Below are positions 16,222 to 25,615 of a DNA stretch of 64,000 nt, one piece after another. Position 1 is the stretch's first letter. Every line of letters starts with the position of its first letter. The position numbers and the translations under genes are program-made. Origin of the DNA: Bacillota bacterium (GTDB lineage Bacteria; Bacillota; Bacilli; Bacillales_A; Planococcaceae); NCBI GenBank assembly GCA_023405135.1, contig JAEXYZ010000035.1, positions 1-64,000 on the forward strand. The letters are read 5' to 3'. The notes beneath the pieces are model-generated. The model was not told the origin of the DNA, did no database searches, and worked only from the letters and a program-made list of their open reading frames with translations.

Positions 16222-16995
16222 TTAGACTACCTTTGCTTCAGAATGTAATAAGTTCACAAGTTCTTTTACTTGGTCTGAAAGATCACCTTGTAAAATACGT
16301 CCAGCAGACTTTTGAGCTGGCAAGTAAACTTCTACTGTTTCGACCTTCACTTCTACATCGTCTTCATCAATGTCTAAGTCATCTAGTTCAAGCTCTTCAA
16401 GCGGCTTTTTCTTTGCCTTCATTATACCTGGCAAAGAAGGATAACGAGGTTCATTCAGTCCTTGTTGAGCCGTCACTAATAACGGTAAAGAAGTTTCAAT
16501 AATCTCTGAATCTCCTTCAATGTCACGTACGATTTTCACGTTCGTACCATCGATTTCAAGATTTGTAATTGTCGTTACATAGTTAATGCCAAGTAGGTCT
16601 GCCACACGTGGGCCGACTTGTCCTGTACCACCATCAATTGCAACATTTCCAGCTAAAATTAAATCTGCCTCTTTATCTTTTAAATATTCTGCTAGAATAT
16701 AGGCAGTTGAGTATTGATCAAGTTCATCTAAATCATCTTCAATGTTGATCAGCACCGCTTCATCTGCACCCATAGCTAACGCTGTACGAAGCTGCTTCTC
16801 TGCGTCTTCTCCACCGATTGTGATGACAGTTACTTTTCCACCTTTTGCATCACGCACTTGAATCGCTTCTTCTATCGCATATTCATCATATGGATTAATA
16901 ATGAACTCTGCTCCGTCCTCTTGAATTTTACCATTTGCAATCACAATTTTTTCTTCAGTGTCAAATGTACGTTTAACTAATACATAAATGTTCAT
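16222..16995 (-). CDS. etfB: Electron transfer flavoprotein beta subunit
   Basis: Encodes 257 residues. Partner of EtfA; it binds AMP structurally. Family features: NIYVLVKRTFDTE start, NPYDEYAIEEAIQVRDAKGGKVTVITIG, DLILAGNVAIDGGTGQVGPRVADLLG and LPLLVTAQQGLNEPRYPSLPGIMKAKKKP. Cotranscribed between fadB and etfA. Confidence 0.96.
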   Translation of the reverse strand: MNIYVLVKRTFDTEEKIVIANGKIQEDGAEFIINPYDEYAIEEAIQVRDAKGGKVTVITIGGEDAEKQLRTALAMGADEAVLINIEDDLDELDQYSTAYILAEYLKDKEADLILAGNVAIDGGTGQVGPRVADLLGINYVTTITNLEIDGTNVKIVRDIEGDSEIIETSLPLLVTAQQGLNEPRYPSLPGIMKAKKKPLEELELDDLDIDEDDVEVKVETVEVYLPAQKSAGRILQGDLSDQVKELVNLLHSEAKVV

Positions 16996-17080
16996 ATCCC
17001 TTACCTCCTAATAAGCTAATAGGCTACATTTTATGTAACCAATCATTTAATTTTCGTAGTATTTTCTTAAATTAAATAGA

Positions 17081-17854
17081 TTACTTACCTTTAAAAGATG
17101 GCTGACGTTTCTCAATAAATGCTTGTATACCTTCTTTTGCATCCTCAGACTCAAATACTGTACCAAAGCTTTGTGATTCCGCTTTCACACCATCATAGAA
17201 CGATTGATGCTTACTATATTGCATCATGTTAATAGCTGTTTTTAATGCTATCGGACTCTTTAATGCTATTTTTTTAGCCATTTCAATTGCATTTGATAAA
17301 AGTTCGTCAGCTGGAAATGCCTTGTTTGCAAGACCCCATTGCACTGCTTCATTTCCACTGATTGGTTCACTTGTAAAGAGCATTTCTGCTGCTTTAGCCA
17401 TACCAACATATCGTGGTAAACGTTGAGTACCTGCAAAACCAGGAATTAAACCAAGTTGTAGTTCCGGCAATCCTAATTTCGCATCTTTAGCTACTAAACG
17501 GATATGACATCCCATTGCAAGCTCCAGACCACCACCTAATGCCGCACCGTGAATAGCAGCAATTACTGGTTTAGGGAACGACTCTAATCGCTCAAATACT
17601 CGTTGTCCTTCGCTAGCTAGTTTCGAAAATTCTTCACCTGAATTAATCTCAGTAAATTCTTTTATATCAGCACCTGCCGAGAAAAAACGCCCTTCACCAT
17701 GAATAAGGATGACACGTACTGAATCATCATGCTCAACAGCAGTTAATAATTCATCAACCTCAGAAATTAATCCCCTTGATAATGCATTTGCAGGTGGCCG
17801 CTTAATTGTGGCAATTGCTACTCTATCTTCAATATTCAAAGAAAAATATTGCAT
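17081..17854 (-). CDS. fadB: Enoyl-CoA hydratase (FadB-type crotonase)
   Basis: Encodes 257 residues. Hydrates trans-2-enoyl-CoA in beta-oxidation. Crotonase oxyanion-hole segments FSAGADIKEF (about 60-70) and AIHGAALGGGLELAMGC (about 97-113), with the two catalytic glutamates in GGGLELA and LPELQLGLIPGFAGTQRLPR. It lies between fadR and etfB in the operon. It is a single-domain hydratase, not the large enteric FadB fusion. Confidence 0.93.
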   Translation of the reverse strand: MQYFSLNIEDRVAIATIKRPPANALSRGLISEVDELLTAVEHDDSVRVILIHGEGRFFSAGADIKEFTEINSGEEFSKLASEGQRVFERLESFPKPVIAAIHGAALGGGLELAMGCHIRLVAKDAKLGLPELQLGLIPGFAGTQRLPRYVGMAKAAEMLFTSEPISGNEAVQWGLANKAFPADELLSNAIEMAKKIALKSPIALKTAINMMQYSKHQSFYDGVKAESQSFGTVFESEDAKEGIQAFIEKRQPSFKGK

Positions 17855-17877
17855 TCTCCCACTCCCCTACTCGCAAT

Positions 17878-18459
17878 TTAACCTTTTAATCCATTTAATA
17901 ATAATTGTCTAACTTTTGGTGCAGTTGCGATTAAATCATACCGGAAATCATTCATTACCCAAGATGTAATCGTTTCATCAATTGTTCCGAAAACCATTTG
18001 ACGAGCAACTCTTACATCCATATCCGATTGAAATTCTCCCTTCACCATGCCTTCTATTAAAATTTCATCAAGAAGTTTTAAATATTCTTTTAGTATTGAG
18101 TTAATTTTCAGTCTAGTTTCTTTGTTCGATTGTCTTAATTCAAGCTGTGTTACTGTTGCAAGGTGGCGATCATTTGCTAATACGTTAAAATGGTTATCTA
18201 TCATTTGAGATAACTTCTCTGATGAAGTTTCACCATTTTGAATAATTTGTTGTAAATTCTCAACGAAGACACCCATTTTTTCTTGAAAGACAGATATTAA
18301 AATATCCTCCTTATTTTTGAAGTACAAATAAATTGTACCATCTGCAACGCCTGCTTGTTTTGCAATTTTCGAAACTTGGGCTTGATGATAGCCGTTTTCT
18401 GCAATCGCAATTACAGCTGCATCTATAATTTGTTTATATTTGGGTTTATCTCGTTTCAT
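17878..18459 (-). CDS. fadR: TetR-family fatty acid degradation repressor FadR
   Basis: Encodes 193 residues from ATG at 18459 behind GGTGGTG, close to B. subtilis FadR (194). The N-terminal helix-turn-helix is KYKQIIDAAVIAIAENGYHQAQVSKIAKQAGVADGTIYLYFKNKEDIL; the C-terminal domain binds long-chain acyl-CoA in the family. It lies 100 bases downstream of lcfA with a perfect operator in the gap, implying autoregulation and control of the distal genes. Confidence 0.93.
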   Translation of the reverse strand: MKRDKPKYKQIIDAAVIAIAENGYHQAQVSKIAKQAGVADGTIYLYFKNKEDILISVFQEKMGVFVENLQQIIQNGETSSEKLSQMIDNHFNVLANDRHLATVTQLELRQSNKETRLKINSILKEYLKLLDEILIEGMVKGEFQSDMDVRVARQMVFGTIDETITSWVMNDFRYDLIATAPKVRQLLLNGLKG

Positions 18460-18480
18460 GCTGTTCACCACCAAAAAAAT

Positions 18481-18516
18481 ATGAAAATATGAATGACCAT
18501 TCATTCATATTTTCAT
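18481..18516. promoter_or_regulatory. FadR operator
   Basis: Perfect inverted repeat with 16-base arms ATGAAAATATGAATGA and TCATTCATATTTTCAT around CCAT. The core TGAATGACCATTCATTCA matches the Bacillus FadR box as I recall it. It lies 22 bases upstream of the fadR ATG, between lcfA and fadR. Confidence 0.85.
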
Positions 18517-18558
18517 ATTATTATTTATTAAACATTCTGTCAATAAGTATCCTCCTGA

Positions 18559-20250
18559 TTATTTAACTTGTAATTCATTTATTTTTATTTTTTCTTCTTC
18601 CACTAAAGTACGTCTTAAAATTTTTCCAACAGCTGTTTTTGGTAATTCATTGCGGAATTCATAAAAGCGCGGTACTTTATAAGCAGCTAAATTTTGACGG
18701 CAATATTTATTTAATTCTTCTTCAGTAACGGTTTTTCCTTCTCTTAAAACGATATAAGCTTTAACAGTTTCGCCACGATATGGATCAGGTATTCCAGCGA
18801 CAACGCATTCTTGAATTGCTTCATGTTCATAAAGTACTTCTTCAACTTCTCGAGGATAAATGTTGAAACCGCCAGCGATAATCATATCTTTTTTACGATC
18901 AACAACATAAAAATATCCTTCCTCATCCATATATCCTAAATCACCAGTTAAAAACCATCCATCTACGAAGGACATAGCTGTATCTTCTGGTCGATTCCAG
19001 TAGCCCATCATTACTTGAGGGCCTTTTATTGCAATTTCACCAATTTCCCCTTGAGGTAAAATTTCACCATCTGTTGAACGCATTATAACTGCCTCAGTAT
19101 CAGGCCATGGTACACCGATTGATCCCTTTACACGTTTTCCCCAAATAAAGTTGGCATGTGTTACAGGAGATGTTTCGGTCAATCCGTAACCTTCCACAAG
19201 CCTTCCACCTGTTACTGCTTCAAATTTATCCTGTACTTCAACAGGTAAGGGAGCAGAACCACTTAAACAAGCCTTAATTGAAGATAGATCATATTTTCCT
19301 ATATCAGGATGATTTAATAAGCCAATATACATTGTCGGCGCCCCTGGAAATAAAGTAGGTTTCTGCTTGTCAATCATTTTCAATACTTGTTCAATATCAA
19401 ATTTCGGTACTAGAACCATTTTGTTATACGTCAGAACCGATAGTAACAGTACGGTTGTCATTCCATAAACATGGAAAAATGGTAATGCCCCTAAAATGAC
19501 TTCTTCTCCATTCTTACATTCGTACATCCATGCATCACACATCATTGTATTTGCAATTAGATTTTTATGGGTTAGCATTACCCCTTTGGGAGATCCAGTC
19601 GTACCACCCGTATATTGAAGTAGCGCTAAATCTTCCTCAAAATTAAATGGCACTTCGATAGGGAGCGCCTCACTCGTACGCAAAATTTCAGTAAATAAGT
19701 GAGTTAGCCCTTTATGCTCGACCTTCACACTAACTCCATACTGTTTCTTTTGAATAAATGGATAAACGAGATTTTTAGGGAATGGTAAATAATCTTTTAT
19801 AGCCGTGATAATTACATTTTCAATATTTGTGTCTTTTAAAACTTTTGTAATACGTGGATATAAAATATCCATTGATACAATAATTTTCGCTCCTGAATCC
19901 GCCATTTGATATTGCAATTCACGTTCAGTATAAAGTGGATTCGTTTGAACGACGATGCCTCCAGCATATAAAATTCCGAAATATGCAATTACTGCCTGTG
20001 GGCAATTTGGCAGCATAATAGCTACTCGATCCCCTTTTTCTACCCCTAAGCGAAGCAGATAATTCGCAAACTTTAGTGAGGATTCATACAATTCTTTATA
20101 CGTAACATCTCTCCCAATAAAATGAATCGCCACTTTGTTCGGGTATTTTTCATACGCTTTCGTTAAAAATCTTTGAACAGGTACTTTTTCGTAAGTCAAG
20201 CTGTGAGGAATTTCTTTCGGATATTTTGAAAGCCAAACCTTCTCAGTCAT
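18559..20250 (-). CDS. lcfA: Long-chain fatty acid-CoA ligase
   Basis: Encodes 563 residues from ATG at 20250 behind AAAGGGGAG. Activates fatty acids to acyl-CoA using ATP. Adenylate-forming motifs are all present: LLQYTGGTTGSPKGVMLTH (about 205-222), GYGLTETSPV (about 345), GWFLTGDLGYMDEEGYF (about 425) and DRKKDMIIAGGFNIYPREVE (about 440-460), plus Lys near the C-terminus (TAVGKILRR). First gene of lcfA-fadR-fadB-etfB-etfA; a cre-like site lies upstream. Confidence 0.95.
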   Translation of the reverse strand: MTEKVWLSKYPKEIPHSLTYEKVPVQRFLTKAYEKYPNKVAIHFIGRDVTYKELYESSLKFANYLLRLGVEKGDRVAIMLPNCPQAVIAYFGILYAGGIVVQTNPLYTERELQYQMADSGAKIIVSMDILYPRITKVLKDTNIENVIITAIKDYLPFPKNLVYPFIQKKQYGVSVKVEHKGLTHLFTEILRTSEALPIEVPFNFEEDLALLQYTGGTTGSPKGVMLTHKNLIANTMMCDAWMYECKNGEEVILGALPFFHVYGMTTVLLLSVLTYNKMVLVPKFDIEQVLKMIDKQKPTLFPGAPTMYIGLLNHPDIGKYDLSSIKACLSGSAPLPVEVQDKFEAVTGGRLVEGYGLTETSPVTHANFIWGKRVKGSIGVPWPDTEAVIMRSTDGEILPQGEIGEIAIKGPQVMMGYWNRPEDTAMSFVDGWFLTGDLGYMDEEGYFYVVDRKKDMIIAGGFNIYPREVEEVLYEHEAIQECVVAGIPDPYRGETVKAYIVLREGKTVTEEELNKYCRQNLAAYKVPRFYEFRNELPKTAVGKILRRTLVEEEKIKINELQVK

Positions 20251-20306
20251 TAACAACTCCCCTTTGTTTCAAAGTTTTAAATTTTCTTACAATTATTATA
20301 GTTGAA

Positions 20307-20322
20307 AAGAAAAGCGCTTTCA
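20307..20322. promoter_or_regulatory. Putative CcpA cre site upstream of lcfA
   Basis: AAGAAAAGCGCTTTCA; on the minus strand TGAAAGCGCTTTTC fits the cre consensus TGNAANCGNTNNCA with one deviation. It lies about 60 bases upstream of the lcfA start, where it could repress fatty-acid use when glucose is present. Confidence 0.55.
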
Positions 20323-20550
20323 AACTATTTTTATAAAACTTTCACAAATTCGCTAATAAATGTTAGTTTTACTTTCACTTTTGCTAAATTTATAGAGTTG
20401 AATCTTGTAATAATATGTCTAAGGGAGTCTTAATTTAATTTAGTAATATAAAAAACTAATAGATTAAATGGCTTGTATAGATATATTTCTTGAAAGGTTA
20501 CGCTAGTTAGTTTGTTTCCATTTCAAATAATGGTTTGAACACTGGATTTG

Positions 20551-20630
20551 ATTCTATGTGACCGAATCAAATTCCATGCGCCCGAATCTCCTCCTATGTG
20601 ACCGAAAGCCTTACTACGTGCCCCAATCTC
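20551..20630. repeat. Four 20-bp tandem repeats in the lcfA-yshE gap
   Basis: Units start at 20551, 20571, 20591 and 20611, each exactly 20 bases, with shared core ctATGTGaCCGAA (variants ATGCGCCCGAA, ACGTGCCCCAA). The period is not a multiple of three and no ORF spans it. The rest of the 435-base gap holds the cre-like site and the stem-loop at 20646-20678. Confidence 0.85.
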
Positions 20631-20645
20631 CTCCTAAAAACATTT

Positions 20646-20678
20646 AAAGCTAGTAGAAGAAATTCTCCTACTAGCTTT
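20646..20678 (-). terminator. Terminator of yshE and the 26-residue peptide gene
   Basis: AAAGCTAGTAG pairs with CTACTAGCTTT; on the minus strand it is followed by AAATGTTTTTAGG. It lies just after the peptide gene stop. Confidence 0.6.
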
Positions 20679-20685
20679 AAAGTAA

Positions 20686-20766
20686 TCATACAGTTGTTAA
20701 ATAATAAATGCCGATGATTAAAAATAGTACACAGACAACAACTAATATTTTTGCTAAAGTTTTCAT
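20686..20766 (-). CDS. 26-residue hydrophobic membrane peptide
   Basis: ATG behind GGAGCGATTGT, 26 codons, TGA stop. After MKTLAK, the sequence ILVVVCVLFLIIGIYYL forms one uninterrupted membrane helix. It starts 10 bases after the yshE stop, so it is probably translated from the same message, and a terminator follows directly. I do not recognise a family at this length. A small partner of the DUF350 membrane protein is a reasonable guess from position only. Confidence 0.55.
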   Translation of the reverse strand: MKTLAKILVVVCVLFLIIGIYYLTTV

Positions 20767-20776
20767 ACAATCGCTC

Positions 20777-21190
20777 CTACGAAATACTTGCGCCGATTAC
20801 AAATGATAGTCCTAATGAAATGGTAAATGAAATAAAACCTACTGAACGATTATCTCGTGCAATTTCATCATCAACTTTAAATCGAGGTGTTAAAAATTCA
20901 AATAATAAATAAGCAAAAATTAATAAAACAAATCCGAATAAGCCCCAGCCTATCATTTGTATTAATGTTGAATGGCGTTCGATTGAATACCTAAATATAT
21001 TACATATCCCTATTATTTTACCACCAGTTGCTAGTGCGACGGCTAGGTTTCCATTCTTTATTTCTTCCCAGTTTTTATACTTTGTTACGATTTCAAACAA
21101 AACCATCGATACGATTAAACAAAGTACAACCACACTAAAATATCCTGCTGTTTCAACTAAAGGATGTTGCCAAAAACTTGAACCCAGCAT
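20777..21190 (-). CDS. yshE: DUF350 membrane protein (YshE)
   Basis: Encodes about 137 residues from ATG at 21190; GAGGGG lies 9 bases upstream, while the ATG at 21199 would overlap it. There are four hydrophobic segments (AGYFSVVVLCLIVSMVLF, GNLAVALATGGKIIGI, LFGFVLLIFAYLLFEF and FISFTISLGLSFVIG), typical of DUF350. The FDEIARDNR-like cytosolic block reads VDDEIARDNRSVG. Function unknown. It lies between lcfA and mutS2 as in B. subtilis. Confidence 0.88.
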   Translation of the reverse strand: MLGSSFWQHPLVETAGYFSVVVLCLIVSMVLFEIVTKYKNWEEIKNGNLAVALATGGKIIGICNIFRYSIERHSTLIQMIGWGLFGFVLLIFAYLLFEFLTPRFKVDDEIARDNRSVGFISFTISLGLSFVIGASIS

Positions 21191-21280
21191 CACAGTCATC
21201 CCCTCTATACTTTTAAAGCTTTATAAAATAAACATTAGCCATTGCCTAGCCTCACACTTTTACAAACATACGTGAATTTT

Positions 21281-23647
21281 TTATTTTAATTCAACGACAG
21301 TTACTCCAAATCCACCTTCTCCAGCTTCACCATAACGAAATGACTTTACACGTTTATGACCTTTTAAAAAGTTTTGAATGCCTTGTCTTAACGTGCCCGT
21401 TCCTTTACCATGAATAATCGATACACGATGATAGTTTGCTAAAAGCGCATCATCGATATATTTCTCCGTTCGAAGAATCGCATCTTCGTACCGTTCCCCA
21501 CGTAAATCTAATTCTAGTTTTACATGACTATTCCTGTTTCTTACATTCGTCATTGTAACAGTTTGTTTTTCTTTTTCAGGTTTTACATATTGTAAATCCG
21601 ATTCTTCTAACTTCATTTTCAAAATACCGATTTGTACAACCCATTCATTATCAGAAGCTTTTTCCACTAATGTACCTTTTTGTCCATAGCTTAAAACTTT
21701 TACTTCGTCTCCAACCTTTAAATTTTGTGCTCGTTCACGAATTTGCGCCTGTTTCTTTAACACAGGGTTTTCTTGAGGGGCAGCTTCCTCTAATCGCTTC
21801 TTCGCTTCAATTAGCTCATGTTCTTTTACAACCTTACTTGCATTTTCACGCATTTCTCGAAGCTGTGAAATAATTTTTTCAGCTTCTTCTTTTGCCTCAT
21901 CAATAATTTTTCTAGCTTTTTCTTTTGCCTTTTTCTCTAAATTATCCTTTTTCTCATCATATGTTTTTAGACGTTCAGCAAGCTCTTCACGTAATTTTTG
22001 CGCCTCTTCTAAAAGAATATGTGCCTCTTCCGCTTCACGTTCCGAGCGGCGTCTGCTCTCTTCAAGAGAGGCAATCATTGCTTCAACTTCATGACGGTCT
22101 GAACCAGTAAATGATTTTGCTTGCTCAATAATCGACGCTTTTAAGCCAAGACGTTTTGAAATTTCAAAAGCATTCGATCGACCTGGTACTCCGATTAATA
22201 GTCGATAAGTTGGACTTAATGTTTCAACGTCAAATTCTACACTAGCATTAACGACACCTGGGCGATTATAGCCATATGCCTTTAATTCAGGGTAGTGAGT
22301 TGTAGCCATGACTCTTGCACCCCGACCAACTACTTCATCTAAAATTGAAATTGCAAGAGCAGCACCTTCTTGAGGGTCTGTTCCAGCACCAAGTTCGTCA
22401 AATAATACTAGGGAACGAGAATCAAATTTACTTAAAATATCAACAATATTTACCATATGAGATGAGAACGTTGATAACGACTGCTCAATTGATTGCTCAT
22501 CACCAATATCAGCAAATAATTGGTCAAATACAGCAAGTTCCGAGCCATCTAGTGCTGGAACTGGCAAACCTGCCTGAGCCATTAATGTACACAGTCCAAC
22601 AGTTTTTAAAGTAACGGTTTTACCACCTGTATTTGGTCCTGTAATTACAATTGCTGTAATATCCCGCCCAAATTCAATTGTATTCGGAACTGCCTCATCA
22701 ATCGAAATAAGTGGATGTCTCGCACGGACAAGACGAATATAGCCTTCTTCATTCATTTTCGGCTTCGTACATTTATTTGCTTGGCCGTATTTTCCTTTTG
22801 CTAAAATAACATCGATATCTCCTAAAATTTGTACTAATACAAACAGGTCATGACTTACTTCTTGCACTTTTGATGAAAGCTCAACTAAAATCCGTTCAAT
22901 TTCTACCTTCTCTTTTACTTTTAGTCGACCGATTTCATTATTTGCCTGTACAACAGATTCTGGCTCGATGAAAAGGGTTTGACCAGACGAGGATTGATCG
23001 TGAACGATTCCACCATAATGACCTCGATATTCTTGTTTTACCGGAATAACAAAGCGGTCATTACGAATTGTAACGATTGCATCTGAAAGCATTTTTGAAG
23101 CATTAGAGCCGCGCGTCAAGCTTTCTAATTTTTGTCGTACCTTTGCTTCTTCTGATCGAAGTGATTGGCGAATTGAACGTAAAGTTGTACTAGCTGAATC
23201 CAAAACCGCTCCGTTGTCATCAATACAATCATTTATTTCATGCTGCAATACCGTTAATATTGGCATTTGCTCTTTTCTTTCAATAAAATGGGGAATTTGA
23301 ATATTACCTTCTTCCTCAATGTCTTCAATAAAATTACGAAGAACTCTGCTTGCACGGATCGTACTTGCAATTTCCATTAATTCAATCGGACTCAACATAC
23401 CACCGATTTGGGCACGTTTTGCATGTGGACGGACATCAAAAATACCGCCCATTGGTACATTTCCTTTTACACGAAGAATGGAAAGCCCCTCATCCATTTC
23501 ATCTAATAGCTCAATTACCTTATTAAAATCCGTTTCGGGAATTAGTTGCTCAATTGCATTCTTTCCTAAAGAAGATGTACAGAAGGCTGCTACTTGTTCA
23601 CGTACTTTATCATATTCCAATGTTCTTAATGCTCGTTCTGCGATCAC
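21281..23647 (-). CDS. mutS2: Endonuclease MutS2
   Basis: Encodes 788 residues from GTG behind AGGAGG. Members suppress recombination and, in B. subtilis, act on collided ribosomes. Walker A ITGPNTGGKTVTLKT (about 335-349), Walker B SLVLFDELGAGTDPQEGAAL (about 415), a long coiled coil (about 520-625), and a C-terminal Smr nuclease domain with LDLRGERYEDA and IIHGKGTGTLRQG. It lacks the MutS mismatch-binding N-terminal domain, as the family does. Cotranscribed with polX, 39 bases downstream of it. Confidence 0.96.
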   Translation of the reverse strand: MIAERALRTLEYDKVREQVAAFCTSSLGKNAIEQLIPETDFNKVIELLDEMDEGLSILRVKGNVPMGGIFDVRPHAKRAQIGGMLSPIELMEIASTIRASRVLRNFIEDIEEEGNIQIPHFIERKEQMPILTVLQHEINDCIDDNGAVLDSASTTLRSIRQSLRSEEAKVRQKLESLTRGSNASKMLSDAIVTIRNDRFVIPVKQEYRGHYGGIVHDQSSSGQTLFIEPESVVQANNEIGRLKVKEKVEIERILVELSSKVQEVSHDLFVLVQILGDIDVILAKGKYGQANKCTKPKMNEEGYIRLVRARHPLISIDEAVPNTIEFGRDITAIVITGPNTGGKTVTLKTVGLCTLMAQAGLPVPALDGSELAVFDQLFADIGDEQSIEQSLSTFSSHMVNIVDILSKFDSRSLVLFDELGAGTDPQEGAALAISILDEVVGRGARVMATTHYPELKAYGYNRPGVVNASVEFDVETLSPTYRLLIGVPGRSNAFEISKRLGLKASIIEQAKSFTGSDRHEVEAMIASLEESRRRSEREAEEAHILLEEAQKLREELAERLKTYDEKKDNLEKKAKEKARKIIDEAKEEAEKIISQLREMRENASKVVKEHELIEAKKRLEEAAPQENPVLKKQAQIRERAQNLKVGDEVKVLSYGQKGTLVEKASDNEWVVQIGILKMKLEESDLQYVKPEKEKQTVTMTNVRNRNSHVKLELDLRGERYEDAILRTEKYIDDALLANYHRVSIIHGKGTGTLRQGIQNFLKGHKRVKSFRYGEAGEGGFGVTVVELK

Positions 23648-23686
23648 TTCCGAACACCTCCTGCTAAATCATTTCTATACACCTAT

Positions 23687-25396
23687 TTACTTATTTTGCT
23701 GTATAAAAGTTTCAAATTGTTTTACTGACCATGTATTTACAACTAAATTTTTCTTCACCCAAGCTTTTTGAGCATACTTGGCACCAATATCCATAAATAA
23801 TAATTGCTCAATAGCATGTGCGTCTGTATTAATAGCAATCGGTACATTCATTTCCATTGCCATTAATAAATGCTCGATACATAAATCTAAACGATAAGGA
23901 TTTGCATTTAACTCTAAAATTTTCCCAAACTCTGCTGCCCATTTGATTAATTGTGGTATATCAGGATTATAGCCATCTCGTTGCCCAATAATTCGACCTG
24001 TTGGATGAGCAATCATATGAACATACGGATTTTGAATTGCTGTATATAAACGCTCCATTATTTTTTCTTGCGGCTGCGAAAAGCTCGAATGAATTGAAGC
24101 AATAACAAAATCAAGCTCTTTTAAGACAGCATCTTCAAAATCAAGGGTAGCATTCGGTAAAATATCCATTTCTGTACCCGCAAATAAACGGAAATTCGGA
24201 TGGGCTTCATTAAATGCATAGATTTCTAATCGCTGTTTTTTTAAACGTTCTGGTGTTAATCCATTTGCAACCTTTAAATATTGCGAATGATCCGTAATAA
24301 CGCCATGTGTATAGCCATGTCTTATTAACGCTTCTCCCATTTCTTTCACTGTATGAGCACCATCAGACCAAGTTGTATGCATATGTAAGTCTGAAACAAT
24401 TGATTCGAGTGTTACAAGGTCATTTAATTCATCTAAACGATCTAACTCTTTGCCAGACTCTCGTACAGTTGGCGGAATGAAAGGTAAATTGAAATGAGCG
24501 AAAAATTGTTCTTCTGATCCAAAGGTTAACACTGAACCATCTGGTTGTTCGACTCCATATTCACTTATTTTCTTCCCTTGTTCTTTTGCAAGCTGTCTCA
24601 TACGAACATTATGATCCTTAGAACCTGTAAAATGATGGAGAGCTGTTGCAAACTCATTTAGTGTTACGAGACGAAAATCAACATTCACTACATCTTCAAT
24701 ATCTAAAACAATGGAAACCTTCGTATCTCCCGCAGCTACAACTTCTTTAATAGCAAGTTCCTCAAGTAACTGTTCTTTTATTTGCTCAGGTTGTTCTGTT
24801 GCGACAATAAAATCAATATCTTTACTCATTTCATTAACACGACGAAAACTACCTGCAACAGAAAACCTCTGTACTGCTGGAATCGTTTTTAGTAATTCTT
24901 CAATATCGATGACAATTTGTTGTAAATACCAAATAGGTAAACGCTCACTTCGATTACCGAGCTGATCTAATTCTTTTAATATTTTTTCCTCAGATTTTGG
25001 TCCAAAGCCTGCTAACTTCTGAATTTCTTTCGCTTCACACGCCGCTCTCAATCGTTCTGCACTATCAATTCCTAGTTCACTATAAAGCTTTGCTAGTTTC
25101 TTGCCACCTAAACCAGGAAGCTTTAAAAGTGGAATCAATCCTTTTGGAACAGCTTCTTCTAGCTCTTTTAATTGGGATGATTCACCTGTCTCAATTAATT
25201 CATGTATTACAGCTGCAGTACCTTTTCCTATACCTTTTAGTTTCGTAATATCATCTATTTCATTTAAACTACGCTCGTCTAATTCAAGGGCATTTGCAGC
25301 CTTTCGAAATGCTGATACTTTAAATGGATTTTCACCTTGGAGCTCCAAATAAAGCGCAATTTTTTCAAGAGTTTTAATAACAATTTTTTTATTCAA
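23687..25396 (-). CDS. polX: DNA polymerase/3'-5' exonuclease PolX
   Basis: Encodes 569 residues from TTG behind GGAGG. Family X repair polymerase with helix-hairpin-helix regions (LKGIGKGTAAVIHELIETG near 52, LPGLGGKKLAKLYSELG near 95), metal aspartates in MSKDIDFIVA and DVVNVDFRLV, and a C-terminal PHP exonuclease domain starting DLHMHTTWSDG (about 340), with HSQ, HPTGR and NTDAHA metal ligands. Length is normal. Confidence 0.95.
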   Translation of the reverse strand: MNKKIVIKTLEKIALYLELQGENPFKVSAFRKAANALELDERSLNEIDDITKLKGIGKGTAAVIHELIETGESSQLKELEEAVPKGLIPLLKLPGLGGKKLAKLYSELGIDSAERLRAACEAKEIQKLAGFGPKSEEKILKELDQLGNRSERLPIWYLQQIVIDIEELLKTIPAVQRFSVAGSFRRVNEMSKDIDFIVATEQPEQIKEQLLEELAIKEVVAAGDTKVSIVLDIEDVVNVDFRLVTLNEFATALHHFTGSKDHNVRMRQLAKEQGKKISEYGVEQPDGSVLTFGSEEQFFAHFNLPFIPPTVRESGKELDRLDELNDLVTLESIVSDLHMHTTWSDGAHTVKEMGEALIRHGYTHGVITDHSQYLKVANGLTPERLKKQRLEIYAFNEAHPNFRLFAGTEMDILPNATLDFEDAVLKELDFVIASIHSSFSQPQEKIMERLYTAIQNPYVHMIAHPTGRIIGQRDGYNPDIPQLIKWAAEFGKILELNANPYRLDLCIEHLLMAMEMNVPIAINTDAHAIEQLLFMDIGAKYAQKAWVKKNLVVNTWSVKQFETFIQQNK

Positions 25397-25615
25397 TTTC
25401 GTACCTCCTCGTGAAAAATGGAGGTATCCAGAAAGTAATAATTTCTGAACATCCCCACTCCTTCTGTACTAAATATATGCTATAAAGTCTTGCTCTTGCG
25501 GTACTCCGTATCCACGCGCAACTTATCCTAACAATGAAAGGAAAGTGACGCCTTCTAATTATTAATACTACTACAAACTTTAAGTCATAACGACATATAC
25601 AATTTCTTGACTATT

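Noticed and set aside
22315..22614. Plus-strand ORF of 99 codons inside mutS2
   Set aside because: Leu/Gln/His-rich reverse-frame translation of the conserved ATPase domain; typical shadow ORF.
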